Assembly (NCBI GenBank): GCA_947501635.1
Contig: CANMWT010000009.1
Coordinates: forward strand, 1-64,000
Length of the DNA: 64,000 nt
Reading direction: 5' to 3'
From: an uncultured Roseobacter sp.
GTDB lineage: Bacteria; Pseudomonadota; Alphaproteobacteria; Rhodobacterales; Rhodobacteraceae
This document shows, piece by piece, positions 53,532 to 63,500 of the stretch. The first letter of the stretch is position 1. Every line of letters begins with the position of its first letter. The notes below the pieces were generated by a model. It was not told where the DNA came from, searched no databases, and was given only the letters and a program-made list of their open reading frames with translations. The position numbers were made by a program, and so were the translations under genes.

Positions 53532-54574
53532 AAAAGATGGCCCTTGTATGCCATGCCGGGTCTATCCGTAACCGAGCCGATACGCGTGACGTCCTCTCCG
53601 TGCTCAGCCAGCAGCGCCGTCAGCGCGTCTGCACGGTCCTGGGCCACGACAAGGATCATGCCGATGCCGCAGTTGAACGTCTTGAGAAGTTCCGATTCCG
53701 CCATCGCACCCGTCTGTGCCATCCACCGAAACACCGGCGGCAACTGCCAGGTGTCCAGATCGACCTCCGCGCCCAGCGATTGCGGCAGGACGCGCGGCAG
53801 GTTTTCCGTCAAACCGCCACCTGTGATATGCGCCAACGCGTGCACGCCGCCCGACTGAACCGCCGCAAGGGCTTGACGAACATAAAGCCGCGTCGGCGTC
53901 AGCAATTCCGCGCCCAAAGACGTCTCGGCCCAAGGGCATGCATCATCCCACCCCAACCCCGAGGCGGTCACAAGCTTGCGCACCAGCGAATACCCGTTTG
54001 AATGCACACCGTCGGACGCAAGGCCCAAAAGCACATCGCCCGCAGCAACACCCGACGGCAAATCCTGTCCCCGCTCCATGGCACCAACTGCGAAACCGGC
54101 AAGGTCGAAATCACCCGCAGGATACATACCCGGCATTTCAGCCGTTTCACCACCAATCAACGCACAGCCCGATTTCTCACAGCCCAGTGCGATACCCTCG
54201 ATTATCCGCGCAGCCTTTTCGGTTTCGAGCATGCCTGTCGCAAAATAATCCAGAAAAAACAATGGCTCGGCACCTTGGCAAACCAGATCGTTCACACACA
54301 TGGCCACCAGGTCAACGCCGACACCGTCCACGTGACCTGTGTCGATCGCGATCCGCAACTTTGTGCCGACACCATCGGTGGCCGCCACCAGAATGGGATC
54401 GGAATAGCCCGCATCCTTGAGGTCAAACAAGGCGCCAAAGCCGCCCAAACCTGCCACAACACCCGATCTGCTGGTGCGTTTTGCCGCCGGTTTGATCCTG
54501 TCGACCAGAGCGTTTCCAGCTTCGATATCGACGCCGGCATCTGCGTAGGTGACCCCTTTTTCGGGCAAAGTCAT
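53528..54574 (-). CDS. purM: AIR synthetase (phosphoribosylformylglycinamidine cyclo-ligase)
   Basis: This is a 348-residue enzyme of purine synthesis. The start at 54574 ([28 protein letters not shown]) follows AGGAG. Motifs are [40 protein letters not shown] and [16 protein letters not shown]. It forms a two-gene operon with purN. Confidence 0.95.
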   Translation of the reverse strand: MTLPEKGVTYADAGVDIEAGNALVDRIKPAAKRTSRSGVVAGLGGFGALFDLKDAGYSDPILVAATDGVGTKLRIAIDTGHVDGVGVDLVAMCVNDLVCQGAEPLFFLDYFATGMLETEKAARIIEGIALGCEKSGCALIGGETAEMPGMYPAGDFDLAGFAVGAMERGQDLPSGVAAGDVLLGLASDGVHSNGYSLVRKLVTASGLGWDDACPWAETSLGAELLTPTRLYVRQALAAVQSGGVHALAHITGGGLTENLPRVLPQSLGAEVDLDTWQLPPVFRWMAQTGAMAESELLKTFNCGIGMILVVAQDRADALTALLAEHGEDVTRIGSVTDRPGMAYKGHLL

Positions 54575-54700
54575 GGCGCATACTCCTGGCTGAACACGTG
54601 TTGTTTGCGGGTTAGAGCATTCGAGCGCGGACTGCAATCCAAAGAGCAACTCCCGGCCTCTTGACGCCGGGCAATAAGCGGCTTACCCAACGGTCATGGC

Positions 54701-54777
54701 GGGCCTGTAGCTCAATTGGTTAGAGCAGAGCGCTCATAACGCTTTGGTTGCGGGTTCAAGTCCTGCCGGGCCTACCA
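54701..54777 (+). tRNA. tRNA with CAU anticodon (probably tRNA-Ile2; Met possible)
   Basis: A 77-nt cloverleaf with encoded CCA: acceptor GGGCCTG/CGGGCCT, D arm GCTCAATTGGTTAGAGC, anticodon loop CTCATAA, T arm GCGGGTTCAAGTCCTGC. The anticodon CAU serves elongator Met, or Ile2 after lysidine modification. The stem-loop GCGCTCATAACGC followed by TTTGGTTGC resembles bacterial Ile2 more than Met. Confidence 0.85.
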
Positions 54778-54813
54778 TACTTCAAGACAAACGCACCGCC
54801 ATGGCCGCACAGG

Positions 54814-56142
54814 CTAACGCGCGATGACGATGTCGGCACGCAGCCCGCCCATGGGCTCATCCGCGTCCCCCAACCGCAGAATGCCGCCATGCGCACGCGC
54901 GATGTCTGTGGCAATCGCAAGCCCAAGACCCACGCCGCCGCCCTTGTCCTGATTGCGCGCTGCATCCAGACGTGTGAAGGGCCGCGCGGCCTCGACGCGG
55001 CGCTCTTCGGGAATGCCCGGCCCGTCGTCGTCGACCCGGATTCGCAAGGATTTGTCACTGAGCATGACGGACACCTCGACACGGCCCCCATAACGGACCG
55101 CATTCGAGATAAGATTGTCGAGCGCACGCCGGATCGCCAGCACGTTGAGCTTGACCGTCCCTGTACCTTGCCCCTCTTGCGCCACCAGCGTGACATCGCG
55201 CCCTGCCCTTTGCGCTTGCTGCACGACATCCTCAACCAAGGCTCTGGGGTCGACGTCTTCGGGCTCGCCCTCGCTGGCACCGCGCACAAAATTCAAAAAC
55301 GCGTCCAGCATCTCCTGCATGTCGTCCACGTCTTTTTCCAGCGGTTCACGCTCGGCATCGTCCAGCATCGACAGCCCCAACCGCATGCGTGTCAGCGGCG
55401 TGCGCAGGTCATGGCTGACACCTGACAACATCAAAGTGCGTTGTTCGATCTGCCGCTCGATCCGGGCTCTCATATCAAGAAAAGCATTGCCCGCCGCGCG
55501 CACCTCAAGCGCCCCTGTGGGCGTGTAGGGTTCATGCCGGCCGCGTCCAAAAGCCTCTGCAGCCCGGGCCAGACGTTTGATCGGGCGCAACTGGTTGCGC
55601 AAGTACAAAATGGCGATCACCGTGACCAGCCCCCCGAAAAAAACCATGTTCACAAACAGCTGATGTGGATTGGACGCCGATATCCTGTCGCGATCGAAAC
55701 TCATAAGCACAGGGCCATGGCGCGATTGCGCGTATACTCTTACTCGCGTGTCATCCAGCAGGTCGATCACGTCGATCCGCGGCACCCGCTGCACCAGCCT
55801 GTTAATGATGACCCGTCCGGAGAAATCGTACCATGCGCGTTGCATGTCGGGCGGCACATCTGCGGCCTCAACCGGGACAACCGTCAGCGCAAGCTGGCCC
55901 GCTTGTGAAATGACCTGCGTTGCAACAGAGCCCCGATCCGGCGCGGTGTCCGCAATATCCAGCACTAGAACAAGCTCGCGCGCAACCGCGGTGGCCATTT
56001 GCTGGGTCACATCTTCGAAGTGGCGGGTCAGAAACAGAACCGTAACCACCAGCTGCAACGCGACAACCGGCAGCAGCAGGATGAGCACGGCGCGCGCATA
56101 AAGGCTGCGCGGCATGTATTGTTTCAACCAGGCGAAAAACAT
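54814..56142 (-). CDS. EnvZ-like sensor histidine kinase
   Basis: This is a kinase of about 442 residues. The start at 56142 (MFFAWLKQYMPRSLYARAVL) is preferred; longer starts at 56169 and 56202 would overlap the divergent gene. Two transmembrane helices (VLILLLPVVALQLVVTVLF; LFVNMVFFGGLVTVIAILYL) flank a 110-residue periplasmic region. HAMP-like, H box (MLSGVSHDLRTPLTRMRLGLSML), N box (LDNLISNAVRYG) and G boxes (DDDGPGIP, GGVGLGLAIATDIA) follow. It resembles osmosensor EnvZ, but no ompR-like partner is adjacent. Confidence 0.88.
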   Translation of the reverse strand: MFFAWLKQYMPRSLYARAVLILLLPVVALQLVVTVLFLTRHFEDVTQQMATAVARELVLVLDIADTAPDRGSVATQVISQAGQLALTVVPVEAADVPPDMQRAWYDFSGRVIINRLVQRVPRIDVIDLLDDTRVRVYAQSRHGPVLMSFDRDRISASNPHQLFVNMVFFGGLVTVIAILYLRNQLRPIKRLARAAEAFGRGRHEPYTPTGALEVRAAGNAFLDMRARIERQIEQRTLMLSGVSHDLRTPLTRMRLGLSMLDDAEREPLEKDVDDMQEMLDAFLNFVRGASEGEPEDVDPRALVEDVVQQAQRAGRDVTLVAQEGQGTGTVKLNVLAIRRALDNLISNAVRYGGRVEVSVMLSDKSLRIRVDDDGPGIPEERRVEAARPFTRLDAARNQDKGGGVGLGLAIATDIARAHGGILRLGDADEPMGGLRADIVIAR

Positions 56143-56190
56143 AGGCTCGACCCTATCCGCGGCCCCCATCATTAGGAAGACCCAAAGCTC

Positions 56191-57102
56191 ATGTCCGACC
56201 AATTCGACCCGCCCGTCGGCCAGGCCCAGTCTGTCGCGCCTTTACTGCGCCGCGTGCTGGCCCCAAACCCGTCGCCCATGACCTTCCGCGGAACCAATAC
56301 CTATCTGCTGGGCGACCGAGAACTCGCCGTTATTGATCCCGGTCCGGCCAGCCAGCACCACCTTTCGGCAATCCTCGCAGCAGTGGGGCCCACACAGAAA
56401 ATAAGCCACATCTTCGTAACCCACAGCCACAAGGATCACTCCCCCCTCGCCCCGGCTTTGTCCCAAGCAACCGGCGCGCCCGTCTTTGCATTTGGACCAG
56501 CCCGCGCCGGGCGCTCAGAGGCCATGAGGCGGCTGGCCGCAGCAGGTCTTGAGGATGGCGGCGAAGGCGTCGACACGACCTTCAAGCCTGACCATAGCGT
56601 CGCAGACGGCACACGCATTGCAACGTGCGACTGGCAGCTTGAGGTCATTCATACGCCCGGACATCTGGGCAACCATATCTGTCTGCAGTGGAACGACTGT
56701 TGCTTTACCGGTGACCACGTCATGGGTTGGGCCAGCTCTCTTGTCTCGCCCCCTGACGGCGACCTGACGGATTTCATGGAGTCCTGTTCTCGGCTTGCAG
56801 AAAAACAGTGGAAATCCTTTTTTCCCGGTCATGGCGACGTGATTTTGAACCCGGCAAGCCGCCTGCAGTGGTTGATTTCGCACAGACGGGCACGGGAAAG
56901 CGCTATTTTGGACGCCCTTGCACAAAACGCGCTCACCGCAGCCGAACTCACCGCCCTGATTTACACCGACACCCCAAAGGCGCTTTTCCTCGCAGCGGAG
57001 CGCAATGTGCTCGCGCATCTGGTTGATTTATATGGAAAATCAAAGGTCACCCCGAGAAGCACGTTGAATGCCGCGAGTGTTTTTACCCGTTGCGACCGGT
57101 AG
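56191..57102 (+). CDS. MBL-fold metallo-hydrolase
   Basis: This is a 303-residue beta-lactamase-like hydrolase close to the LACTB2/GloB-type group. The zinc motif is FVTHSHKDHSPLA, with downstream ligands in VIHTPGHLGNHIC, CFTGDHVMG and FFPGHGDVI. A C-terminal winged-helix-like segment (RARESAILDALAQNALTAAELTALIYTDTP) is typical of the subgroup. The substrate is unknown. It is divergent from the EnvZ-like gene. Confidence 0.87.
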   Translation: MSDQFDPPVGQAQSVAPLLRRVLAPNPSPMTFRGTNTYLLGDRELAVIDPGPASQHHLSAILAAVGPTQKISHIFVTHSHKDHSPLAPALSQATGAPVFAFGPARAGRSEAMRRLAAAGLEDGGEGVDTTFKPDHSVADGTRIATCDWQLEVIHTPGHLGNHICLQWNDCCFTGDHVMGWASSLVSPPDGDLTDFMESCSRLAEKQWKSFFPGHGDVILNPASRLQWLISHRRARESAILDALAQNALTAAELTALIYTDTPKALFLAAERNVLAHLVDLYGKSKVTPRSTLNAASVFTRCDR

Positions 57103-57177
57103 CTGCCATAATTTGGAAATTTCTCGCAAAAAGCCTCTGGACGCGCATTTGCCGCACTGCTATATCGCGCAAACCGT

Positions 57178-57252
57178 TCCGGCGTAGCTCAGCGGTAGAG
57201 CAGTTGACTGTTAATCAATTGGTCGTAGGTTCGATCCCTACCGCCGGAGCCA
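57178..57252 (+). tRNA. tRNA-Asn (GTT)
   Basis: A 75-nt cloverleaf with encoded CCA: acceptor TCCGGCG/CGCCGGA, anticodon loop CTGTTAA giving GTT, and T loop GGTTCGATCCC. Confidence 0.95.
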
Positions 57253-57261
57253 AAGAATTCA

Positions 57262-57296
57262 AGGGCTTAGCACGAGGTTGCTAGGCCCTTTTTTTC
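57262..57296 (+). terminator. terminator after tRNA-Asn
   Basis: AGGGCTTAGCA pairs with TGCTAGGCCCT around a 6-nt loop and is followed by a run of seven or more T. Confidence 0.85.
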
Positions 57297-57327
57297 GCCG
57301 CGACGCTCTTGAAGTACGCCGACGGGA

Positions 57328-58455
57328 TCAAGCCGGGCGAAGCAAGCGGCGTATCATCGCGTCGGGCCGGCTTAGCTTGCGCCATAACTCGGCCTTGCGC
57401 GCGGCATCCACCTTGCAGATGTCTTCAATACGCTTTGCACCATCGAGGGTTTGTTGCGCCACGGCAGGATCAACCTCTTTTACGTCGAGGCCTGAAAACA
57501 CAACACCATGGGTGTCTTTCAACCACCTGTAGTGCGGGTACCCTGCGCGGATTGCATCGCGCATTTCGGGCAGCAGTTGCGGGCGCGAGAACCCGTCCAG
57601 TTGCTGGTCTGCGCGCCTCACCTCGCGCTGCGGTTTGCCGAAATGAAAGCGCCGCGCACCGCTGCGGATGTCCTGCAGCACCGCCATCGCTTCGGCGGAC
57701 ATGCTGGTATTGTCGTCTTCGGGCAATATCAGGTCTGACAAGTCGACTTCTGGCAAAAACGTCTCAAAGAAATCCTGTACTACACTGCCACCGGCGAGGG
57801 CCTGGCGGTCGAAGGCCTTGACCTTGAAGACGTCAAAAGCAGCGGACTGGAAAGCTTCCAAAGCGGGCCGCGGATTTGGCATCTGGATGCCCTTGTCGGA
57901 CAAGGCGCGCGATTTCAGGCCTTGCTGCACCAAGGACAGCACCAATGCTGCAGGTTCACGAACGTACACGGCGACGCTGATCTCTTGTGTCACGCCGCGC
58001 AATTTTTCGATCAGTGCCGACAATTGCGACGGAGTCCACGCCCGGAACAACTGTTCGCTGCTCAGAACAATCGTATGGGGGTTATCCCTATCAATCTGTG
58101 CGACCACCTTATGCCAAAGATCTGACGCTGCGTGGCTATCTACCGTAGGTGCATCCCCCTCAGCCGCCACGAGATACGGGATCAGAGACCGGTGATTATG
58201 TTTATGCGGCGCCGTATCGGGATGCAGAATGCCCCTTGCGGAAAGAACGGATCGCGACGCGACCAGCGTTTTCTGCAGCGTTGTCGTGCCAGTTTTCGCG
58301 TGGCCGATATGCAAGATGAGTTTACGGGTCAAGGATCGTTGCGGGCTTGCTGTGTGGCATTTGGGTTTAGCCGCTTCCTTAGGCACGGGGGCGGATAATA
58401 CTTGGCAGTACACGCAAAAAATGTAAAGCGTCGGTTGCAGCCTCTTGCATATCAT
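57328..58455 (-). CDS. sulfotransferase-like P-loop protein
   Basis: This is a 375-residue protein. The PAPS-type phosphate-binding loop is LILHIGHAKTGTTTLQKTL near residue 46, and the 3'-phosphate region could be VAVYVREPAALVLSLVQQG. The ATG at 58455 has GAGG six bases upstream, which leaves a 45-residue basic N-terminal extension. Such genes usually modify surface polysaccharide or small molecules; no acceptor can be named. It converges with tRNA-Asn. Confidence 0.75.
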   Translation of the reverse strand: MICKRLQPTLYIFCVYCQVLSAPVPKEAAKPKCHTASPQRSLTRKLILHIGHAKTGTTTLQKTLVASRSVLSARGILHPDTAPHKHNHRSLIPYLVAAEGDAPTVDSHAASDLWHKVVAQIDRDNPHTIVLSSEQLFRAWTPSQLSALIEKLRGVTQEISVAVYVREPAALVLSLVQQGLKSRALSDKGIQMPNPRPALEAFQSAAFDVFKVKAFDRQALAGGSVVQDFFETFLPEVDLSDLILPEDDNTSMSAEAMAVLQDIRSGARRFHFGKPQREVRRADQQLDGFSRPQLLPEMRDAIRAGYPHYRWLKDTHGVVFSGLDVKEVDPAVAQQTLDGAKRIEDICKVDAARKAELWRKLSRPDAMIRRLLRPA

Positions 58456-58534
58456 CTTGCGCCTCGCTGTGCATCACGCTTCAGTCATTTGGTGGCGTTG
58501 CGCAGAGCGCAATATCCGGCACGGTGGAGATACA

Positions 58535-59998
58535 ATGCAAATTTGGATTTCAGCAGCGGTTCTGGTTCTGATCCTTTGGCTTGTTGTTTCAAAACGCCGC
58601 AAAGCCGTCAGAAAAGCAAAGGTGCAGCAGGCTGTCACGCGCCCCCCTGTACACCCCGCCCCTTTTGACGTTGACGCCTTCAAAAGCGCCCTGCCCGACC
58701 CCACCGGGCAGGAGAAGAATACACGCGACGCAATCAAGGCCTGCGCGACCTACTGCGACACCTACCGGCGACTGCTTGCCGGTGAAGACGCAGCTGAAAT
58801 CGAGACCTATGCAGACATTTTGACCGGCGTCGATGCCAATGCCTCAGATGTGCCCCCGCTGGAACATTTCATCCGCACCGCGTTTCACTCTGATGTTCTG
58901 TACGGCTATCTCGCACAGGAGATGGAAAAAAATCTCAAGACATCCATAGAGGCCGGCATGGCACAACACTGGTGGTCAGGGTCACTGGGTGAGGCCGCCA
59001 TGATCGCGTTCAGACAGACGGGAGAAGTGCGCTACCTTGCACTCTACAGGCAGTTTTTCGACCGTTTCATGATGCTGCGCGATACAAAGTTGGGCTACCA
59101 CGACGATTTCCACGGTAAGACCATGGACAGCTGGGGCGCGTACAACCTTGGTAAAAACGCAGGCAAGCCCGGGCTTTGGGTCGCCCATGTCACCCATTTC
59201 ACGGTTTGTATGTTCCCAGCGACCGGCTTTGCCCGCGATGTCCTGAGCACACCCACGCTGACGGACTATCATGACTGGGCCACGTCAGCCCTTGCCTATG
59301 TCGAACAGGCCTACAAACAGTTTGACGCCGATTATCGCGACGTCGATGGTGTTTCGGAAAAATGGTATTGGCGCCCCCTGCTCGACAAATACGAAGCGAC
59401 CAACCACATGCACCTGCTCGGGCAGGCTTTGATAAACCTCTATGCCGCCACAAAAAACGAGCTTTATGCCGAGCGCATCCGCAGCTTCATCAGGATATTC
59501 GAGGGCGGTGTCACGCTCCACGACAACGGGATGGCATCGTGGAATTATAGTCCGTATTTTCAAGTAGCTAACGAAAAGAACGGCCATATTTCGCGCCAGT
59601 TTTCGGAATACACCTGGAAAGGCGAGATCACGGTGCCTTTTCTCTATGAGGCCAAGGCTGCGGGTTTCGAAATACGACCGGAAGTCTTGCAGGGCGTGAC
59701 GTCCAGCATCCGCGATCACATTCTCAAAGATGCCGATTACAAGCTCCATGTTCATCCTCAGGCCTCGCGACCGCTTGACCCGCGCGACCGCAAGAAAGCA
59801 AGTTTCATCGAATGTGGCATCAGTGGATTTCACGCCGCCGCCGCCGAGGATGCCAGAATTGAACAGCAGGTCATTGATGTCGTAGCCGCGTCACCCGATT
59901 TGTTCCCAACGGGGTGGATGTCTCATCCCCGTTTGACCCGTTCTTACGCGCGCCTGTTGCCCGCATCAGCGGGCGAAAAGGCGCTTAAAAGCCCCTGA
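58535..59998 (+). CDS. membrane-anchored protein of unknown function
   Basis: This is a 487-residue protein started at 58535, six bases after GGTGGAG. Residues 2-18 (WISAAVLVLILWLVV) form an N-terminal membrane anchor, followed by a basic stretch. The rest is helix-rich with many aromatic residues (YLALYRQFFDRFMML, YHDDFHGKTMDSWGAYNLGKN, MHLLGQALINLYAATKNELYAERIRSF, HDNGMASWNYSPYFQ). This resembles an alpha/alpha-toroid fold of polysaccharide-processing enzymes, but I recognise no specific family. The neighbours are a sulfotransferase-like gene and an RTX protein, so a surface-polysaccharide role is possible. Confidence 0.7.
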   Translation: MQIWISAAVLVLILWLVVSKRRKAVRKAKVQQAVTRPPVHPAPFDVDAFKSALPDPTGQEKNTRDAIKACATYCDTYRRLLAGEDAAEIETYADILTGVDANASDVPPLEHFIRTAFHSDVLYGYLAQEMEKNLKTSIEAGMAQHWWSGSLGEAAMIAFRQTGEVRYLALYRQFFDRFMMLRDTKLGYHDDFHGKTMDSWGAYNLGKNAGKPGLWVAHVTHFTVCMFPATGFARDVLSTPTLTDYHDWATSALAYVEQAYKQFDADYRDVDGVSEKWYWRPLLDKYEATNHMHLLGQALINLYAATKNELYAERIRSFIRIFEGGVTLHDNGMASWNYSPYFQVANEKNGHISRQFSEYTWKGEITVPFLYEAKAAGFEIRPEVLQGVTSSIRDHILKDADYKLHVHPQASRPLDPRDRKKASFIECGISGFHAAAAEDARIEQQVIDVVAASPDLFPTGWMSHPRLTRSYARLLPASAGEKALKSP

Positions 59999-60501
59999 TG
60001 CTCCCCCCCCAAGCCAGCTCGGAAAAAAGAATGAAAAGCCTGCGCCTTAGCGACGTGAACAATTCGATGTTTGCCCGTTCAGCGGTTTTACAAAGGAACT
60101 GATACAGCGATTGCACGACATGCAGCTCCCTGCCCCTAAAACCGCATGGGCGCGCTGAAAAACTTGGGGGCCGACAGCATCCGCGACCACGCTTGGGCAT
60201 GTTGGTAGGCAGCCGTGCCTGTCCAGACAGGGCCTCGCCCGTGCAACCAAATTCGCGGTCGGCACCGTCACCTGTGACACCCGTAACGATGCTGCAAAAA
60301 CGCTGGCGCGGTGGTCTTTGCGTCGGTCTGATGCCCGCAGTATAGCAGGCTTCACAGAACGCATTAGCCGCGTCATTCACATAACAGGGTATCATTCAGC
60401 TGCCGGCCACATTGCCTAAAAATTAACCCATTTTGCCTGTAGTTTCCCGCAACCGCATTATCCTGCGCACGGCTTGGTTTTGAGTGAGATGGTACCGAAC
60501 G
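59999..60501. other. intergenic, probable RTX promoter region
   Basis: About 500 bp without a convincing gene. A minus-strand open frame over most of it is Arg/Cys-rich and has no family resemblance. The 100 bp before the RTX gene are more A+T-rich and probably contain its promoter. Confidence 0.4.
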
Positions 60502-63500
60502 ATGACAGATTACACAGGCACAGATCAGAATGATCGTTTGACCGGCGGCTCGGGAAACGACCGTTTTGAAGGGTTGGGCGGGAATGACACGCTCAAAGGC
60601 GGCGGCGGCGTGGATACGGCTGTGTTTTCCGGCAGTCTTTATGCCTACAGTTGGAGCGCCACCAACAAGGGCTGGCAAATCTCTGGCCCCGACGGAACAG
60701 ACAATCTGGAATCAATCGAGGTGCTGGAATTCGCTGACCTGACGTTTTCGCTGACGGGCAACAACGCGCCATCAGCCTCTATTCCCACCGTTTCTACAGA
60801 TGTCGACACCATCATCCAGTTTGAGGTCACCGGCGCCGATCTTGATGATCCGAATTTCGGCCTCGTGGTGAACGACGATCTTACTTTCCAGCAGCCAGTA
60901 ATAACGCAGATATCGTTCACACATGTTCCCACCGCGGATGGACGGACCACAAGCGTAACCTACCAACTCGACCCAACACGCATTCCAGCAAGTATCGCGG
61001 ACCCTCTTGCCGAAGGGGAAGCATATGTCATCCCGGTCACTGTCGTTTACGGATCGGTTTACCAGGGCTTCCAGAATTTCACGTCAGACGTCATCGTTTA
61101 TGGAAAAAATGACAACCCCGGTATGTTTGGCAGCACCCTTTATGCCACGGAAGATGCAGGTCCTGCACGCTTTGACCTCTCCACGGTTGCCGACGATCCG
61201 GACAGTGACGATGACGGCACCACGCTCACCTATGAGATTGTCAGCAACCCGGCGGGTCTCGACGTCACAATTGACGGCAGCGACCTCGTGTTTGATCCGC
61301 TCGATGGCTACCAGATCCTTGTCGAAAACCAATTCGCCGAGGAAACCATTCAAATACGCGCCGTCGACCGCCATGGCGCAGTTTCTGAAACCGTCGACTT
61401 CACGCTGTCGATCGAAGGCGCCAATGACCCGCGGCCGGATTACCAGAACCCCAACGGATCACCCGACTATACCGCCATCGGCCTTGATCCTGCGACACTG
61501 CCCAACCTTGGTGTCTTGTCCGGGCTGGTCAACGACCCCGACAACCTGACCTACACTCAACACAGCGATGGTGACGATGTTCTGGCAATCCGTGCGCAAG
61601 CGTTTGGGTTTTTCGAGGAAGGTTCCTTCTTTTACGAACAGAACAACCTGCCCTGGAACGATCTGTCGATCGACATGGGTGCAGGCAATGATCTGGCGGT
61701 TATCAAGCTCGACAATGCGTCGGCGGAGATGACGCAGATCGAGCTCAACATGGGGTCCGGCGAAAACCTTGTTGTGATCGACATCGACGCGACAACCTAT
61801 GCAGTGTTTGACAGTGTGGGTATCTTTGGCGGCGACAACAGCAGCCAAGTGATCATTGATATCGATTCATCCGGCAGCGTGCGCTTCATAGATGCCGACT
61901 TTGGCTTTGGTGACGGAAACGATCTGCTGCATGTGATGATAACGGCAACGGGGGCACAGGACGCTTTTCCGTTCCAAACCACCGCGAACTTCGTCAATTC
62001 CTATTCAATGGGCGGCGGCAATGACACGGTCATCCTCGACTTTGATGTCACTGACGGCGGTGAAATCGGCTTTTCCGACAGTATCTACGCCTGGATGGGC
62101 GATGACCACATTCGTATCGACAACCTCGATTCCACCATTTCCGCGGAATTTCCAAGCAGCGGACAAATGGGTTTTACTGGACTGATTGACGCAAGTTACG
62201 GCGATGATGTCATTGACTTTTTCTGGCGCGCAAACACCGGCGAGAGCGCCAATGGTACCATCCGTGGCGGCTTGGGCGCCGACACGCTGAACCTGTGGGG
62301 CAATCTCGCGGATTGGACAGTGGTCGAAAACACCGACACCTGGTCAACGTTTTCAAACGGCGGTCAAAGCATTGAAGTCATCGATGTTGAAATCATTAAC
62401 GCCCAAGACGGCACCTTTACACCCGTAGACCAGAACGGCTTTTTGCCAGTCCTTGGCACGACGGGCAACGACTCGCTGATCGGTGGCGACAGTGCAGACA
62501 ACCTGAAGGGCTATGCGGGCAACGACACCCTGCGCGGAGACGAAGGCGATGACCTGATCGAAGGCGGCGATGACACCGACCAGCTGCGCGGCGACGCCGG
62601 CCATGACACGCTGATCGGCGGTTTGGGCAATGACAGCCTGTATGGCGGCACCGGCCACGACCTTCTGCAAGGCGAAGAAGGCGAAAACTACCTCGTGGGT
62701 GACGATGGCAACGACTCAATCTTTGGAGGCGCCGCCCGCGACATCGCATATGGCATGAACGATCACGACTACATCGACCTCGGCGGGGGCAGCAACTTCG
62801 GCTTTGGCGGTGCGGGAAATGATACCGTTATCGGCGGCGAAGGCGCTGATACGATCGACGGCGACGACGGGTCCGACAGCCTTGAAGGCGGCGGCGGCAA
62901 CGACCGGTTGCAAGGCGGCGATAACGACGACCACCTAAACGGCGGGCTGGGCAGTGACAGTCTTTTCGGTGGATGGGGATTTGATACCGCATCGTATCAA
63001 GACGCGGCCACGGCGATCAGTGCAAGCCTGACAGCACCCGGCGCGAACACCGGCGAAGCCGCAGGCGACATTTACACCTCCATCGAAAGCCTCTTCGGGT
63101 CCGCCCACAACGACACGCTGGCGGGTGACTTTGCCGATAACAGCCTCTCCGGCCATCATGGCAATGACACCCTGCGCGGGGATACCGGCGACGATACCGT
63201 TGATGGGGGTGACGGACACGACCGGTTGGAAGGTGGGTCAGGGCTGGACCATCTGATAGGCGGCGATGGCAACGACACCGCCTTCGGAGGCGGCACAGAA
63301 GCTGATACGATTGACGGTGGTCGCGGCACCGACCTTCTTTTCGGTGAGCAGGGAAACGACCTGATGCATGGCGGAGACGGTTTCGACAACCTGCGCGGCG
63401 GCGGAGGCGACGACACGATCGACGGCGGGAACGGGAACGACGGTCTGTTCGGCGGCACCGGAAATGACAGCCTGATCGGCAACAATGGCAACGACACACT

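Noticed and set aside
59985-60395. 136-codon minus-strand ORF before the RTX gene
   Set aside because: Arg/Cys-rich composition without a family, overlaps the end of the upstream gene and lacks a ribosome binding site.
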